Source: Microbacterium sp. | Lineage (GTDB): Bacteria; Actinomycetota; Actinomycetes; Actinomycetales; Microbacteriaceae | Assembly: GCA_013823625.1 (NCBI GenBank) | Contig: PNMM01000001.1 | Location: 372,001 to 436,000, forward strand | DNA length: 64,000 bases | Direction of reading: 5' to 3' | Part shown: positions 1-11,581 of the stretch, one piece after another | Position numbering within the stretch: the stretch's first letter is position 1 | How the letters are laid out: each line of letters begins with the position of its first letter | Made by a program: the position numbers and the translations under genes | The notes under the pieces: generated by a model | Seen by the model: only the letters and a program-made list of their open reading frames with translations | Databases searched by the model: none | What the model was told of the DNA's origin: nothing

Positions 1-198
1 TCGCAGCGACTTGGTCGTCGTGTGCCAGATGCCCGACTTCATACGGTGCAGGTCGTGCGTTTCGGCGATCCAAGTGGGGTCATCGGCAGAGAAGATGCAG
101 AGCTCGATGGCCGTGGCGTGCGTGCTCGCCACTCGAATCTCTCCGCCTCGCGCGGTCTGTCGCACGCCAAGGTGCGCGAGGGGGTCGTTCGAAGCCAT
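1..198 (-). CDS. glgX: Glycogen debranching enzyme, N-terminal fragment
   Basis: The frame is open from an ATG at 198 down to the window edge, giving 66 residues with no stop. It begins MASNDPLAHLGV and continues GGEIRVASTHATAIELCIF and then DDPTW, with a following SGIWH. This matches the N-terminal E-set/CBM48-like domain of GlgX-type debranching enzymes, which remove alpha-1,6 branches during glycogen breakdown. The catalytic GH13 barrel lies outside the window. It is transcribed divergently from the cysteine desulfurase gene. Family is inferred from the N-terminal pattern only; a related GH13 protein such as TreZ or GlgB is the alternative. Confidence 0.7.
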   Translation of the reverse strand, partial: MASNDPLAHLGVRQTARGGEIRVASTHATAIELCIFSADDPTWIAETHDLHRMKSGIWHTTTKSLR

Positions 199-319
199 GC
201 GTCTTAGGCTAGGACAACCGTGCGCGAGCCCCGTTCACGGTACGGTGCGAGCGTTCGTGCGGCGCGTACCCGACGACTCACGCGCGCGCAACGCGTTCAT
301 GCTGCGAGAGGAGGCCGCT

Positions 320-1609
320 GTGATCTACCTCGATCACGCCGCCACCTCGCCCATGCCGCTCGAGGTGCGCGAGGCCTATGTCGAGGCCCTGCAGCTCGTC
401 GGCAATCCCTCGTCGATTCACACGGCCGGGCAGCACGCGCGTGCCGTGCTCGATGATGCGCGTGTGCGCATTGCCGCGACGCTCGGCATCGACGCCATCG
501 AGCTCACGTTCACTGGCGGGGGCACCGAGGCCGTCAACCTCGCCATCAAGGGCCTGTATTGGGCGCGCAATGCCGCCCCGTCGACGGATGCTCGGCCGCG
601 CATTCTCGTACCCCGCACCGAGCACCACGCCGCGCTCGACACGGTCGAGTGGCTCGAGGCGCACGAGGGCGCAACGCTGACCTGGCTTGAGGTCGATGAG
701 CTTGGTCGCCTGAGCCTCGACGGCCTGGAAGAAGCCCTCGGCGACGGCAGCGACGTGGCCCTCGTGACGATGCTGCACGCCAACAATGAGGTCGGCACGC
801 TGCAACCCGTGGCCGAGGCGGCGGCGCTCGCCGCGGCCGTCGGCGTGCCCGTGCATGTCGACGCGATCGCGGCCTACGGGCAAGTACGGCTCGATCCACT
901 GCCGCACGGGGTGTCGGCCGTCTCGATTTCGGCGCACAAGATCGGCGGCCCGGTCGGGGTCGGGGCACTCGCGCTGCGTCGCGGCTCTGAGGTTGTTCCG
1001 CTGCTGCACGGTGGCGGCCAGCAACGCGGGCGCTCGGGAACTATGGACGCCGCGGGCGCCGCAGCCTTCGCGATCGCCGCCGAACGGGCGCACGCTGAAC
1101 TCGACGACCGGGCTGCGAACAAACGGATGCTGCGCGAACGGCTTGCGGCGGGCATCCGTCAGACGGTGCCCACTGCGGTGCTGCGCGGAGCTGCGGGCGC
1201 GGCCGCGGTGGCGACCGAGCTCGCACATTCGGCGGCGGCCAGCGACCCGGCCCGGGCGGCGAGCCACTTGGCGCGGGCCGCTGAGCTCGACGCCCTCGCC
1301 TTACCCGGCACCCTGCACTTCACGGTTCCCGGCGCCGAGGGCGACTCGCTACTCATGCTGCTCGACGCGCGCGGCATCGCCGCATCGACCGGGTCGGCCT
1401 GCCAGGCGGGCGTGCCTGAACCCAGCCACGTGCTTCTCGCCATGGGCCTCAGCGAAGCGGATGCTCGCGGTGCCCTGCGCATCACCCTCGGCCCTGCGAC
1501 CACGGTCGACGAGATCGACGCCCTGCTCGTTGCGCTGCCCGAGGCAGTCGAGCGCGCGCAAGCGGCGGGGCTCGCGGGCCAGGTTCCCCGGTTGGGACGT
1601 TTACCCTAG
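320..1609 (+). CDS. Cysteine desulfurase (NifS/IscS family)
   Basis: PLP enzyme of 429 residues that would release sulfur from cysteine as an enzyme persulfide. Fold-type I landmarks are visible: YLDHAATSP at the N-terminus, [14 protein letters not shown] (H102), HANNEVGT, the PLP lysine in SAHKIGGP (K207) and the persulfide cysteine in STGSACQAG (C361). The GTG at 320 is chosen because AGGAGG at 309-314 precedes it by five bases; an in-frame ATG at 299 lies upstream of that site. mnmA starts four bases after the stop, so this protein probably feeds sulfur to tRNA 2-thiouridylation. Two oddities: the usual Gln in the D-A-x-Q motif is Ala ([10 protein letters not shown]184), and an Ala-rich insertion of roughly 28 residues lies near 291-331. 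Confidence 0.9.
   Translation: MIYLDHAATSPMPLEVREAYVEALQLVGNPSSIHTAGQHARAVLDDARVRIAATLGIDAIELTFTGGGTEAVNLAIKGLYWARNAAPSTDARPRILVPRTEHHAALDTVEWLEAHEGATLTWLEVDELGRLSLDGLEEALGDGSDVALVTMLHANNEVGTLQPVAEAAALAAAVGVPVHVDAIAAYGQVRLDPLPHGVSAVSISAHKIGGPVGVGALALRRGSEVVPLLHGGGQQRGRSGTMDAAGAAAFAIAAERAHAELDDRAANKRMLRERLAAGIRQTVPTAVLRGAAGAAAVATELAHSAAASDPARAASHLARAAELDALALPGTLHFTVPGAEGDSLLMLLDARGIAASTGSACQAGVPEPSHVLLAMGLSEADARGALRITLGPATTVDEIDALLVALPEAVERAQAAGLAGQVPRLGRLP
1602..1607 (+). promoter_or_regulatory. -10 hexamer TACCCT, leaderless geometry (mnmA)
   Basis: TACCCT ends exactly six bases before the mnmA ATG at 1614, placing the transcription start on the start codon. Its last T is the first base of the upstream TAG stop. 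Confidence 0.55.
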
Positions 1610-1613
1610 ACAC

Positions 1614-2951
1614 ATGCGAGTTGTCGCGGCGATGAGTGGGGGCGTAGATAGCGCCGTCGCTGCCGCGCGCGCCGTCGACGCGGGCCACGAGGTCGTCGGC
1701 GTGCACTTGGCGCTCAGCCGCATGCCCGGCACGCTGCGCACCGGCAGCCGCGGCTGTTGCACGATCGAAGACAGCCTCGACGCGCGTCGCGCGGCCGAGA
1801 AGCTCGGCATTCCGTTCTACGTGTGGGATTTCAGCGAGCGCTTCCGGGCCGACGTCGTCGAGGACTTCGTCACGGAGTATTCGTCGGGCCGCACCCCCAA
1901 CCCGTGCATGCGGTGCAACGAGCGCATCAAGTTTGCGGCGGTGCTCGAGAAGGCCCTCGCCCTCGGCTTCGACGCCGTCGTCACGGGGCACTACGCGCAC
2001 ATCGTCACTGACGCGGTCGGCAACCGCGAGCTGCACCGCGCGTCAGACGAAGCCAAAGACCAGTCGTACGTGCTCGGCGTGCTGACGACTGAGCAGCTCG
2101 CGCACGCGATGTTTCCGCTCGGCACGACGCCGTCGAAGGCTGTCGTGCGCGCCGAAGCGGCGGAGCGCGGGTTCACGGTGGCCCAGAAGCCCGACAGTCA
2201 CGACATTTGCTTCATCCCCGACGGCGACACCCGCGGCTGGCTTGCCGATCGCATCGAGCCCGTCGAGGGCGCGATTATCGACCGCTCGGGAGCTACGGTC
2301 GGCTCGCACGATGGCGCGACGAGCTTCACGGTCGGTCAGCGGCGCGGGCTGAACCTTGGTGTTCCGGCGCCCGATGGTCGTCCGCGCTTTGTGCTCGAGG
2401 TGCGTCCGCGCACGAACGAGGTCGTCGTCGGGCCGCTCGAGGCGCTCGCGATCCGCGAGCTTGCGGGGCGGCGCTTTACGTGGGCGGGGCTCGACCCGGT
2501 CGCGAGCGGCATCACGCAGGCTGACCCCGCTGGTGCTGTCGCGCACGCAGCACTGACCGACGCGGCCTCGGCCGACACTGGCGCTGCAGTATCCCCCTCC
2601 ACCGACCTCGCGGCGACGGATGCCCTCCTCCCGTTCGACTGCCACGTGCAAGTGCGCGCGCACGCTGATCCGGTGCCCGCGGTCGCGCACGTCGCGGGCG
2701 GCGAGCTCATCGTCTCGGTGCGTGAGCCACTGCTCGGCGTCGCTCCCGGCCAGACGGCCGTGCTCTACGTCGGAACCCGCGTGCTCGGCCAGTGCACTAT
2801 CGACCGCACGGTGAGCGCCGACGAGCCAGCTCGTGCCGCCGCGGGTGCGAGCGCGGCCCCGGCCGCCGATTCTGCCCCCGGCGATAGCGCGGCCCCGGCC
2901 GCCGACCAGGCCGCTGCGTCTGCAACGCTCGTCGGCAGCGCGGCTCTCTAG
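1614..2951 (+). CDS. mnmA: tRNA-specific 2-thiouridylase MnmA
   Basis: Adds sulfur to U34 of tRNA-Glu, -Gln and -Lys using persulfide from a cysteine desulfurase. The 445-residue protein starts with the PP-loop [12 protein letters not shown]. The two catalytic cysteines are present in PNPCMRCN (C98) and HDICFI (C198), with the substrate-recognition region TGHYAH and KDQSYVL between them. Two segments exceed the usual length of about 360 residues: an Ala/Thr/Ser-rich insertion near 302-342 inside the C-terminal beta-barrel domain, and an Ala/Pro-rich tail from about 390. There is no Shine-Dalgarno sequence; the start is set by the leaderless -10 spacing. It sits directly after its probable sulfur donor. 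Confidence 0.95.
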   Translation: MRVVAAMSGGVDSAVAAARAVDAGHEVVGVHLALSRMPGTLRTGSRGCCTIEDSLDARRAAEKLGIPFYVWDFSERFRADVVEDFVTEYSSGRTPNPCMRCNERIKFAAVLEKALALGFDAVVTGHYAHIVTDAVGNRELHRASDEAKDQSYVLGVLTTEQLAHAMFPLGTTPSKAVVRAEAAERGFTVAQKPDSHDICFIPDGDTRGWLADRIEPVEGAIIDRSGATVGSHDGATSFTVGQRRGLNLGVPAPDGRPRFVLEVRPRTNEVVVGPLEALAIRELAGRRFTWAGLDPVASGITQADPAGAVAHAALTDAASADTGAAVSPSTDLAATDALLPFDCHVQVRAHADPVPAVAHVAGGELIVSVREPLLGVAPGQTAVLYVGTRVLGQCTIDRTVSADEPARAAAGASAAPAADSAPGDSAAPAADQAAASATLVGSAAL

Positions 2952-2954
2952 ACT
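2949..2954 (+). promoter_or_regulatory. -10 hexamer TAGACT built on the mnmA stop codon
   Basis: TAGACT ends six bases before the GTG at 2961. Its first three bases are the TAG stop of mnmA, so stop codon and promoter element are the same bases. Confidence 0.55.
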
Positions 2955-2960
2955 GACGCC

Positions 2961-4298
2961 GTGACCGCCGAGCTGCTGCGCCTGAGCGATGTGCCGAGCG
3001 CTCGCCCCGGAGCGGGCGCGGCCGCACACTGGCCGCGACTGACGGCCGCAACGGCTCACCTCGACCCGCCGCTCGGCGTCATCGATCGCGCGGCCCTCGC
3101 GTACAACGCGGCCGACCTCGTGCGTCGTGCGGGCGGCATGCCGATTCGCGTGGCGAGCAAGTCGATTCGCGTGCGCGGCATTCTCGAGGCCGTGCTCGCG
3201 CAGCCCGGCTTTGCGGGCGTGCTCGCGTACACGCTGCCCGAGGCGCTGTGGCTCGCGAGCCCGCGGGCCGCGGCCGGCACAGCGAGCGCCAGGGCTAGCC
3301 GCGGCGGTGCGGGCGGCGACGGGGCGAGCGCCGGCGGCAGCGACATCGACGACGTCGTGCTGGGCTACCCCACGACCGATCGCGCGGCCATCGCGCGGCT
3401 CGCCGCCGACGCACAGCTCTCCGCTCGCGTGACCCTCATGATCGACGACGTCGCCCACCTTGATCTGATCGACGCTGTCACCCCGCCGAGCGCGCGGGCG
3501 AGCATCCGCATCGCTATTGAGCTCGATGCGAGTTGGCGCGGTCCGCTCGGCCACCTCGGGGTGCGGCGCAGTCCGCTGCACAGTCCTGAGCAACTCGCGG
3601 CGCTCGCCCGCATCGTGACCGAGCGCGCCGGATTCACGCTCGTCGGCGTCATGGCCTACGAAGCGCAAATCGCCGGACTCGGAGACGCCCCCACCGGCCG
3701 GCCGGTGCGCGCGCTGCTCGTGCGCGGCATCCAACGGCAGTCGCGTGCTGAGCTACGTGACCGCCGTGCCCGCGCGATCGCGGCCGTGAGCGCAGTCGCC
3801 GACGCTGTCGGCACGCCGTTGCAGTTCGTCAATGGCGGTGGCACCGGCTCACTCGAGTCGACCTCAGCCGAAGCCGCCGTGACCGAGCTCGCCGCCGGCA
3901 GTGGCCTCATGGGCCCTCACCTCTTCGATACCTACCGCGCTTTCACGCCGGCCCCCGCCGCATCGTTTGCTCTGCCCGTTGCGCGGCGCCCGACCGACGA
4001 CATCGCCACCCTGCTGGGCGGAGGCTGGATCGCGAGCGGCCCGCCGGGCCCCGACCGACTTCCGCAGGTGGTCTGGCCCGAAGGCCTGCGGATGCTCGGC
4101 ACCGAAGCCGCCGGAGAAGTGCAGACTCCTCTGCGCGGGCCGGCCGCCCGCACGCTCCACGTCGGTGATCGCGTTTGGCTGCGCCACACCAAGGCCGGAG
4201 AGCTCAGTGAGCACCTCGATGCCTTCCACGTGCTCGATGGCGACACCGTGACCGGCGAGCTGCCCACCTATCGCGGCGAAGGAAAGGCGTTCTTGTGA
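2961..4298 (+). CDS. PLP amino acid deaminase/aldolase, alanine-racemase-like
   Basis: A 445-residue protein with the N-terminal TIM-barrel fold of alanine racemase/D-threonine aldolase. The PLP lysine is in RVASKSIRVR (K67), preceded by PLGVIDRAALAYN. The glycine-rich FVNGGGTGS near residue 295 fits the phosphate-binding loop. The C-terminus carries HTKAGELSEH, which resembles the metal-binding end of D-threonine aldolase-like proteins. A Gly/Ala/Ser-rich insertion near 103-133 looks like a lineage-specific loop. The exact substrate cannot be read from sequence; a D-amino-acid or hydroxy-amino-acid lyase is the most likely reaction. Its stop overlaps the GTG of the next gene (GTGA), so the two are probably cotranslated. 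Confidence 0.75.
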   Translation: MTAELLRLSDVPSARPGAGAAAHWPRLTAATAHLDPPLGVIDRAALAYNAADLVRRAGGMPIRVASKSIRVRGILEAVLAQPGFAGVLAYTLPEALWLASPRAAAGTASARASRGGAGGDGASAGGSDIDDVVLGYPTTDRAAIARLAADAQLSARVTLMIDDVAHLDLIDAVTPPSARASIRIAIELDASWRGPLGHLGVRRSPLHSPEQLAALARIVTERAGFTLVGVMAYEAQIAGLGDAPTGRPVRALLVRGIQRQSRAELRDRRARAIAAVSAVADAVGTPLQFVNGGGTGSLESTSAEAAVTELAAGSGLMGPHLFDTYRAFTPAPAASFALPVARRPTDDIATLLGGGWIASGPPGPDRLPQVVWPEGLRMLGTEAAGEVQTPLRGPAARTLHVGDRVWLRHTKAGELSEHLDAFHVLDGDTVTGELPTYRGEGKAFL

Positions 4299-5722
4299 GC
4301 AAAACCACTCGGGTCGGCGTGACCGCGACGGCAACTGCGGCGGCAACCGCCGCCGCGTCCGCGACGGGTGCCGCGACGGCCACCGCGGCCGCCTCCGCCA
4401 CCACGGCGCGCACGCGCGCAACCAAGCCGTGGCGCAACTGGGCCCGCACCGAGCAGGTCACGCCCGCGCGCGTTGAGCACCCCGCGAGCGGCGACGAGGT
4501 CGTCGACGCGATCGCACGCGCTCGCACCGATGGGCTGCCCGTCAAGGCCATCGGCTCGGGGCACTCGTTCACGGGCATCGCGGTGGCTCCGGGCGTGCAG
4601 CTCGACCTCACCGACCTCGCGGGCATCACGGCGATCGACTCGGCGACGGGCGAAGTCACTCTCGCCGCGGGCACCAAGCTGCACGCCGCGTCGGCGATGC
4701 TGCACGAGCACGGTCTCGCGTTCGAGAACCTCGGCGACATCGACGTGCAGTCGATCTCGGGTGCGCTCAGCACGGGCACCCACGGCACGGGTCGCGCGTT
4801 TGGCGGCCTTGCTACCCAGCTTCGCAAGGTGACTCTCGCGACCGCCGATGGCCGTCTGCTCACGGTGAGCGACACCGAGAACGCCGAGCTGTGGCCCGCC
4901 GCCCGCCTCGGGCTCGGAGCCCTCGGGGTGCTCGTCGACCTCACGGTGCAAGCCGTGCCGTCGTTCGTGTTGGCGGCGGACGAGCATCCCGAACCGCTCG
5001 ATGACGTGCTCGACAACTGGGCCGTTCGGTCGACGCAGGCTGATCACGTCGAGTTCTACTGGTTTCCGCACACGCAGCTCGCGCTCACGCGCAACAACAC
5101 GCGCTTGCCCGCCGATGCTCCCCGCCAGCCGGTCGGCCCCGTCAAGCGGTGGTTCGACGACGAACTGCTCGGCAACGGACTCTACGAAGTGCTCTGCCGC
5201 ATCGGATCGATCGCGCCCGGCACGATCCCGGCCTTCAACCGGCTTGCGAGTGGGGTGGCCTTCAATCGCGAGCTCGCCGACTATTCGCACCGCGTGTTCG
5301 CGACCGAACGCAAGGTGCGCTTTCGCGAGATGGAGTACTCGGTGCCCCTCGAGGCCGTCGCCTCGGTCATGCGCGAGCTCGACCGCGTGATCGAGCAGAA
5401 CGGCTGGCGCATCTCGTTCCCCATCGAAGTGCGCGCGACGGCCGCTGATGATGTGTGGCTCTCGACCGCGCATGGCCGCGAATCGAGTTACATCGCCGTG
5501 CACCGCTATCACCGTGAGGATGCTCGCGACTACTTCGCCGCCGCCGAAGCGATTCTGCGGGCTCATGACGGGCGCCCGCACTGGGGCAAGTTACACACTC
5601 GCACCGCCGACGATCTGCGGCCCGCCTACGCGCGCTTTGACGACTTTCTCGCTGTGCGTGATCGGCTCGACCCCGATCGCGTCTTCACGAACGACTACCT
5701 CGACCGCGTGCTGGGCGCCTAG
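4295..5722 (+). CDS. FAD-linked D-arabinono-1,4-lactone oxidase-type protein
   Basis: Member of the VAO/PCMH flavoprotein family, 475 residues. The FAD domain shows GSGHSFTGIAV, where the His may hold FAD covalently, followed by GALSTGTHGTG. The C-terminal ALO domain ends with PHWGKLHT and a final DRVFTNDYLDRVLG typical of sugar-lactone oxidases. It probably oxidises an aldonolactone or sugar with oxygen as acceptor. The first 45 residues are almost only Ala and Thr before the conserved KPWRNWARTEQ, and they do not look like a signal peptide. The start is the GTG overlapping the upstream stop, with GAAGGAAAGG just before it. Overlap with the PLP enzyme suggests a two-gene operon. Confidence 0.85.
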   Translation: MSKTTRVGVTATATAAATAAASATGAATATAAASATTARTRATKPWRNWARTEQVTPARVEHPASGDEVVDAIARARTDGLPVKAIGSGHSFTGIAVAPGVQLDLTDLAGITAIDSATGEVTLAAGTKLHAASAMLHEHGLAFENLGDIDVQSISGALSTGTHGTGRAFGGLATQLRKVTLATADGRLLTVSDTENAELWPAARLGLGALGVLVDLTVQAVPSFVLAADEHPEPLDDVLDNWAVRSTQADHVEFYWFPHTQLALTRNNTRLPADAPRQPVGPVKRWFDDELLGNGLYEVLCRIGSIAPGTIPAFNRLASGVAFNRELADYSHRVFATERKVRFREMEYSVPLEAVASVMRELDRVIEQNGWRISFPIEVRATAADDVWLSTAHGRESSYIAVHRYHREDARDYFAAAEAILRAHDGRPHWGKLHTRTADDLRPAYARFDDFLAVRDRLDPDRVFTNDYLDRVLGA

Positions 5723-5812
5723 CTGTCGCCGACGTTCACCCGCTCGCCCGCGCCCTCCCATGGGCTAACCATCATCCACCCATCTCCTCGCCGCACGGTC
5801 AGTGCCCGCTCA

Positions 5813-8247
<2,435 letters not shown>

Positions 8248-8422
8248 CCGCGCCCCACCCGGCCCGCGCCCCCACCCGGCCGAATGTAACGACTCGCTCA
8301 CAGTAAGCAGAATGATCGGTATACCCCGTCTCTGAGCCTACTTCATCACTTACGATGAAAAAGCGCTGGTCAGGCCGACCTCGGGGGAAGCCCGGACTGA
8401 TCCGCGCCAAAGGGGAATCTGC
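8248..8422 (+). other. Intergenic region upstream of the alpha/beta hydrolase
   Basis: After the C-rich repeats the base composition drops sharply from about 8281. TATACC (8320) and TACGAT (8351) are possible -10 elements for the gene at 8423. No ORF or RNA gene was recognised here. Confidence 0.4.
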
Positions 8423-9889
8423 GTGCTGTTCGACGCGACAGCAGTCTTGATCGCCTCGTTAACTGTCGCGACGGTGACGGGGCCATATGTCGTGCTCGAA
8501 AACTCCGTCGTGCACCCGCCGGCCGTCGGTGTGGCATCGGTGCATGTGCGCGAGATCGGTCTGCCCGGCGCTGGTGACGTCGCGCTGGTTCCGAGCATCC
8601 CGAGCATCCCGGGCTCCGGTGTGCCCGCGTTCGTTCTGCCCACCCTGACCGACAGAACGTCGGCCGCCCCACTCGCCGCCCCACTCACAGCCGCGCCCGC
8701 GCCCACATCACCCCTCGGCGAACTGAGCGGTAGCGCCCTGCTCACGGCTCTCGCCGCTCACCCCGCCGCCTTCGTGAACGAGGTCGTCGCGTCGCAGCCC
8801 GGCGGGTTACACGCCCTCGTCGAGTCGCTTCCGGGCGCGCCCCAGGTGCGCGGCTGGTGGACCGGCCTCGACAGTGCGACGCAGCGCACCATCATGCTCG
8901 CGGCCCCCGAAGTCATCGGAAACCTCGACGGCATCCCCGTCGCGGTACGCAATGACGCCAACCGACACGTCTTGCGCTCGACCATTCGCGAGCTCGAACT
9001 CGCCGACGGTTCGGTGGGGCGCTCGATCGAGATCCACAACCAGCACCGGCTGCAGATGCTCTACGCCGTCGCCGACGCACTCGGTCCGGTCACGGCCAAC
9101 CCGCCGCGCACGCTCTTGCAGCTCGATACCTACGATCAGGGCACCGTCGCCATCGCGTTCGGTGACCTCGAGACCGCTGACTATGTCAGTTACCTCATGC
9201 CGGGCATGTTCATCACCGTCGGTGGCAACGTCGTCGAGTGGGCCGACACCGCGGCTCGCCTCTACGACGAACAAGTGTCGTGGCTCTCACTGCTCGCCGA
9301 AGTCGGCGCGAGCGACGAGGTCGAAACCGTCGCGACGGTCGCGTGGATCGGCTACCAAACTCCGCACTTGCTCAACGTGGGCAGTCTCGACCTCGCCTAC
9401 GAGGGTCGTGATGCGATTGCGAGCGCGATCGATGGCCTGCAGACGATTCGCGGATCCGATCAACCGTTCATTGCCCTGCTCGCGCACTCCTACGGATCGA
9501 CGGCGGCCATGCTCGCGCTCGAAGAGAGCACGACGGTGGATGCTCTCGCCATCATCGGTTCACCCGGAGCCCCCGCATCCACCGTCGATGACCTCAACGT
9601 GCGGGGCGACGTCTTCGTGGGCGAAGCGGCGTGGGATCCGATTCCGAACAGCTCGTTCTTCGGTTCCGATCCCGGCTCGGCCGAGTTCGGGGCTCGGGTC
9701 ATGAGCGTCGCCGGGGTTGTCGATGTCATCACCAATCGTGTGCTCGCGGCATCCGTCGGTCACAACGAATACTTCAGCCCGGGCACTGAGTCGATGCGCA
9801 ACCTCGCGCTCATCGGCATCGATAAGGGCGAGCTCGTCACCGATGGGTCGCAGCGCGACGCGGGGCGCACGCTTGCGCTGCTGCTGTGA
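8423..9889 (+). CDS. DUF1023-type alpha/beta hydrolase
   Basis: A 488-residue protein. The C-terminal half is an alpha/beta hydrolase of the actinobacterial DUF1023 type: TVATVAWIGYQTP, the nucleophile elbow LLAHSYGSTAA (S356), and a late Asp/His region ending near SVGHNEYFSP. The N-terminal 100 residues begin with a hydrophobic stretch (MLFDATAVLIASLTVATVTG), perhaps a membrane anchor, followed by a Pro/Ala-rich linker. AAAGGGGAA at 8409-8417 precedes the GTG start. Such proteins are thought to be secreted esterases or lipases; the substrate is unknown. It stands alone, followed by an independently promoted lipoprotein gene. Confidence 0.75.
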   Translation: MLFDATAVLIASLTVATVTGPYVVLENSVVHPPAVGVASVHVREIGLPGAGDVALVPSIPSIPGSGVPAFVLPTLTDRTSAAPLAAPLTAAPAPTSPLGELSGSALLTALAAHPAAFVNEVVASQPGGLHALVESLPGAPQVRGWWTGLDSATQRTIMLAAPEVIGNLDGIPVAVRNDANRHVLRSTIRELELADGSVGRSIEIHNQHRLQMLYAVADALGPVTANPPRTLLQLDTYDQGTVAIAFGDLETADYVSYLMPGMFITVGGNVVEWADTAARLYDEQVSWLSLLAEVGASDEVETVATVAWIGYQTPHLLNVGSLDLAYEGRDAIASAIDGLQTIRGSDQPFIALLAHSYGSTAAMLALEESTTVDALAIIGSPGAPASTVDDLNVRGDVFVGEAAWDPIPNSSFFGSDPGSAEFGARVMSVAGVVDVITNRVLAASVGHNEYFSPGTESMRNLALIGIDKGELVTDGSQRDAGRTLALLL

Positions 9890-9916
9890 GGTCAGTCTGT
9901 GCCCGCGCCGCCCCAG

Positions 9917-9922
9917 TAGCCT
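9917..9922 (+). promoter_or_regulatory. -10 hexamer TAGCCT, leaderless geometry
   Basis: TAGCCT ends six bases before the ATG at 9929, with no Shine-Dalgarno sequence between. Confidence 0.5.
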
Positions 9923-9928
9923 GACCCC

Positions 9929-10381
9929 ATGCGTCGCCACCGTTCTGTGCTCGTTTCCGTAGCGCTCACGGCCATGGCGATCACCTCGGTGCTGAGCGGA
10001 TGCGCGGTGCAGGCCACAACATCCGTCACCGACCAGCAGGCGCGCGATCGCTTCGTGACGCTACTCGATGATGCGCAAGCACTCATCGGCGGCGACTGGT
10101 CGGTCATGGATGATCCGACGCCGCGCGATTGCGTCATCCCGCTGTGGGTGTCGGGTGAGCGCTACCCGGCGTTGCGCGTTGGTGACGCGCCCGCGGGTGT
10201 GGGGGCGGCGGCCGAGCGCGTCGAGCAGGCTTGGCAGCTCGCCGGATTGCGGGTGACGCGCACCGAGGTCGGCGACGTCGTCGAGGTGAAGGGCGAGAGT
10301 GCCGACGGTGAGCTCATCGTGTTGCGGGTGAGCGAGAGCGCGAGCACGCTGCTGGGCGAGAGCGAGTGTCGGCCGGTGTAG
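9929..10381 (+). CDS. Small lipoprotein of unknown function
   Basis: 150 residues with a lipoprotein signal: basic MRRHR, a hydrophobic core and lipobox LSGC with the acylated cysteine at position 25. The mature part is acidic and contains two further cysteines (DCVIPLW and SECRPV), which could form a disulfide outside the membrane. No domain family was recognised. It is monocistronic by its own leaderless promoter and is followed by a 32-base tandem repeat. Confidence 0.75.
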   Translation: MRRHRSVLVSVALTAMAITSVLSGCAVQATTSVTDQQARDRFVTLLDDAQALIGGDWSVMDDPTPRDCVIPLWVSGERYPALRVGDAPAGVGAAAERVEQAWQLAGLRVTRTEVGDVVEVKGESADGELIVLRVSESASTLLGESECRPV

Positions 10382-10406
10382 CGCTTCGGCGTCGCGCTGG
10401 CGGTGG

Positions 10407-10556
10407 AGCGCAGCTTTCAGCCGGCCCAGTGGCGGCGCTGCGCAGCTTTCAGCCGGCCCAGTGGCGGTGGTGCGCAGCTTTCCGCCGGCCCGGTGGCGGC
10501 GCTGCGCAGCTTTCGGCCGACCCGGTGGCGGCGCTGCTGACCCGGTGCGGGCCTCA
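10407..10556 (+). repeat. 32-base tandem repeat, four copies plus a partial fifth
   Basis: CAGCTTTC recurs at 10411, 10443, 10475 and 10507, each followed by a version of GCCGGCCCAGTGGCGGCGCT. The 32-base period is strict and copies differ by a few bases. A truncated fifth unit follows from about 10539. The array lies between two convergent genes. Confidence 0.85.
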
Positions 10557-10569
10557 CTGCCGCCGGGGC

Positions 10570-11034
10570 TTAGCCCTCGCGCGCCTCGCTGCGCTCGAAG
10601 CGCACAAAGACCCCGTCGCCCGTGAGCTCGAGCGTCTCGCCGTCGTCGCTCACACTCACGCTGTCAGCCGCCTCGAGCGCGGCGAAGTACCTACCCTCGA
10701 GCTCGTTCTGCTGCTGTTCGGCGCAGCCCATCTCGCTGCGGGTGAGCCCGCCAAACTCGAGCGGACCTGTCGACCCTGCACCCGGGCCCCGCGCGATGGC
10801 ACCGCTGTACGGGTTGCACGGTGCTTGTCCGCTGACCGAGTCGCCGTCGAACGTGAGCGTGACTGGCTGAGCCGAGTCGATCAACGCGCCCTGCGTGTCG
10901 CTGCCGCTCGCGAGCACCCATTCACCCTGGAGCGCGCTCGTGCCGCTCATGAGTCCAGCGCAGGCGCTCAGCAGCGGGATGCTCGCGGCGAGCATCCCGA
11001 TCATGGCCAGTGTGAGGGCGGGGCGGTTGCGCAT
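10570..11034 (-). CDS. META/HslJ-domain lipoprotein
   Basis: 154 residues with a lipoprotein signal and lipobox LLSAC (cysteine 25). The mature part reads LQGEWVLASG, then PVTLTFDGDSVSG and PCNPYSGAI, with MGCAEQQQNELEGRYFAAL and a C-terminal LELTGDGVFVRFER. This is the META domain pattern of HslJ-like proteins, linked elsewhere to stress or antibiotic tolerance at the cell envelope. The ATG at 11034 is preceded by AAGGAG on the minus strand. Upstream, between 11055 and 11104, short GTGTCGTGCA-like units are repeated. Confidence 0.85.
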   Translation of the reverse strand: MRNRPALTLAMIGMLAASIPLLSACAGLMSGTSALQGEWVLASGSDTQGALIDSAQPVTLTFDGDSVSGQAPCNPYSGAIARGPGAGSTGPLEFGGLTRSEMGCAEQQQNELEGRYFAALEAADSVSVSDDGETLELTGDGVFVRFERSEAREG

Positions 11035-11194
11035 GGGTGCTCCTTCTCGCGAGGTCGCGCGGTGTGGTGCAGTGTCGCGCGGTGTCGTGCAGTGTCGTGC
11101 AGTGATGCTGTCACCCGTATAGACGCGTGTCGACGCCGGATCGTTGGGTCGCGGCGGCGAGCCCGCGCGGCGCAAGCCTGCTGGGCGCGCTCAG

Positions 11195-11200
11195 TAGAAT
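11195..11200 (+). promoter_or_regulatory. -10 hexamer TAGAAT upstream of gatC
   Basis: TAGAAT would start a transcript near 11207 with a leader of about 75 bases. Here gatC has a normal ribosome binding site (GGAGAGG at 11271-11277), unlike the leaderless genes around it. Confidence 0.45.
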
Positions 11201-11281
11201 GGAGCATCCCCTGCACATCCCGTGCACGCCGCGTGCACCCCACCGGCACACCATGCGGGTCGACCCCGTCGGAGAGGCTGT

Positions 11282-11581
11282 ATGTCTGAGATCACCCCCG
11301 AGGCGGTGGCCCATTTGGCCTCGCTCGCGCGCATTGCGCTCACCGAGGCCGAGATCGAGCAGCTGACGGGTGAGCTCAGCGCCATCGTCGACTCGGTTGC
11401 CAAAGTGCAAGAGGTGGCGACGCCCGAGGTGCCGGCGACGAGTCACCCGATTCCGCTCGCGGGTGGGTTGCGTGCCGACGAGCCCGGAGTCACCCTGCCC
11501 ACCGAGCAGGCCCTCGCGGGTGCGCCCGATCACGACGGCAGCCGTTTCCGCGTCACCGCGATCTTGGGAGAAGAGCAGTGA
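11282..11581 (+). CDS. gatC: Asp/Glu-tRNA amidotransferase subunit GatC
   Basis: 99-residue small subunit that stabilises GatA and positions it on GatB in the complex converting Glu-tRNA(Gln) or Asp-tRNA(Asn). The sequence [19 protein letters not shown] and [12 protein letters not shown] is typical, as is the C-terminal [12 protein letters not shown]. The stop overlaps the GTG of gatA (GTGA). Confidence 0.95.
   Translation: MSEITPEAVAHLASLARIALTEAEIEQLTGELSAIVDSVAKVQEVATPEVPATSHPIPLAGGLRADEPGVTLPTEQALAGAPDHDGSRFRVTAILGEEQ

Noticed and set aside
278-1267. Long open frames on the strand opposite many genes (for example opposite the cysteine desulfurase)
   Set aside because: They arise from GC-rich third-position bias. 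Their translations are Arg/Ala/His-rich and match no family, while the other strand has clear conserved motifs.
10407-10556. 32-base repeats as a possible CRISPR
   Set aside because: Copies follow each other directly with no spacers, so it is a plain tandem repeat.
10366-11289. Plus-strand open frame covering the 32-base repeats and the META gene
   Set aside because: Its product has no recognisable domain, and the minus strand encodes a convincing META-domain lipoprotein with a lipobox and ribosome binding site.
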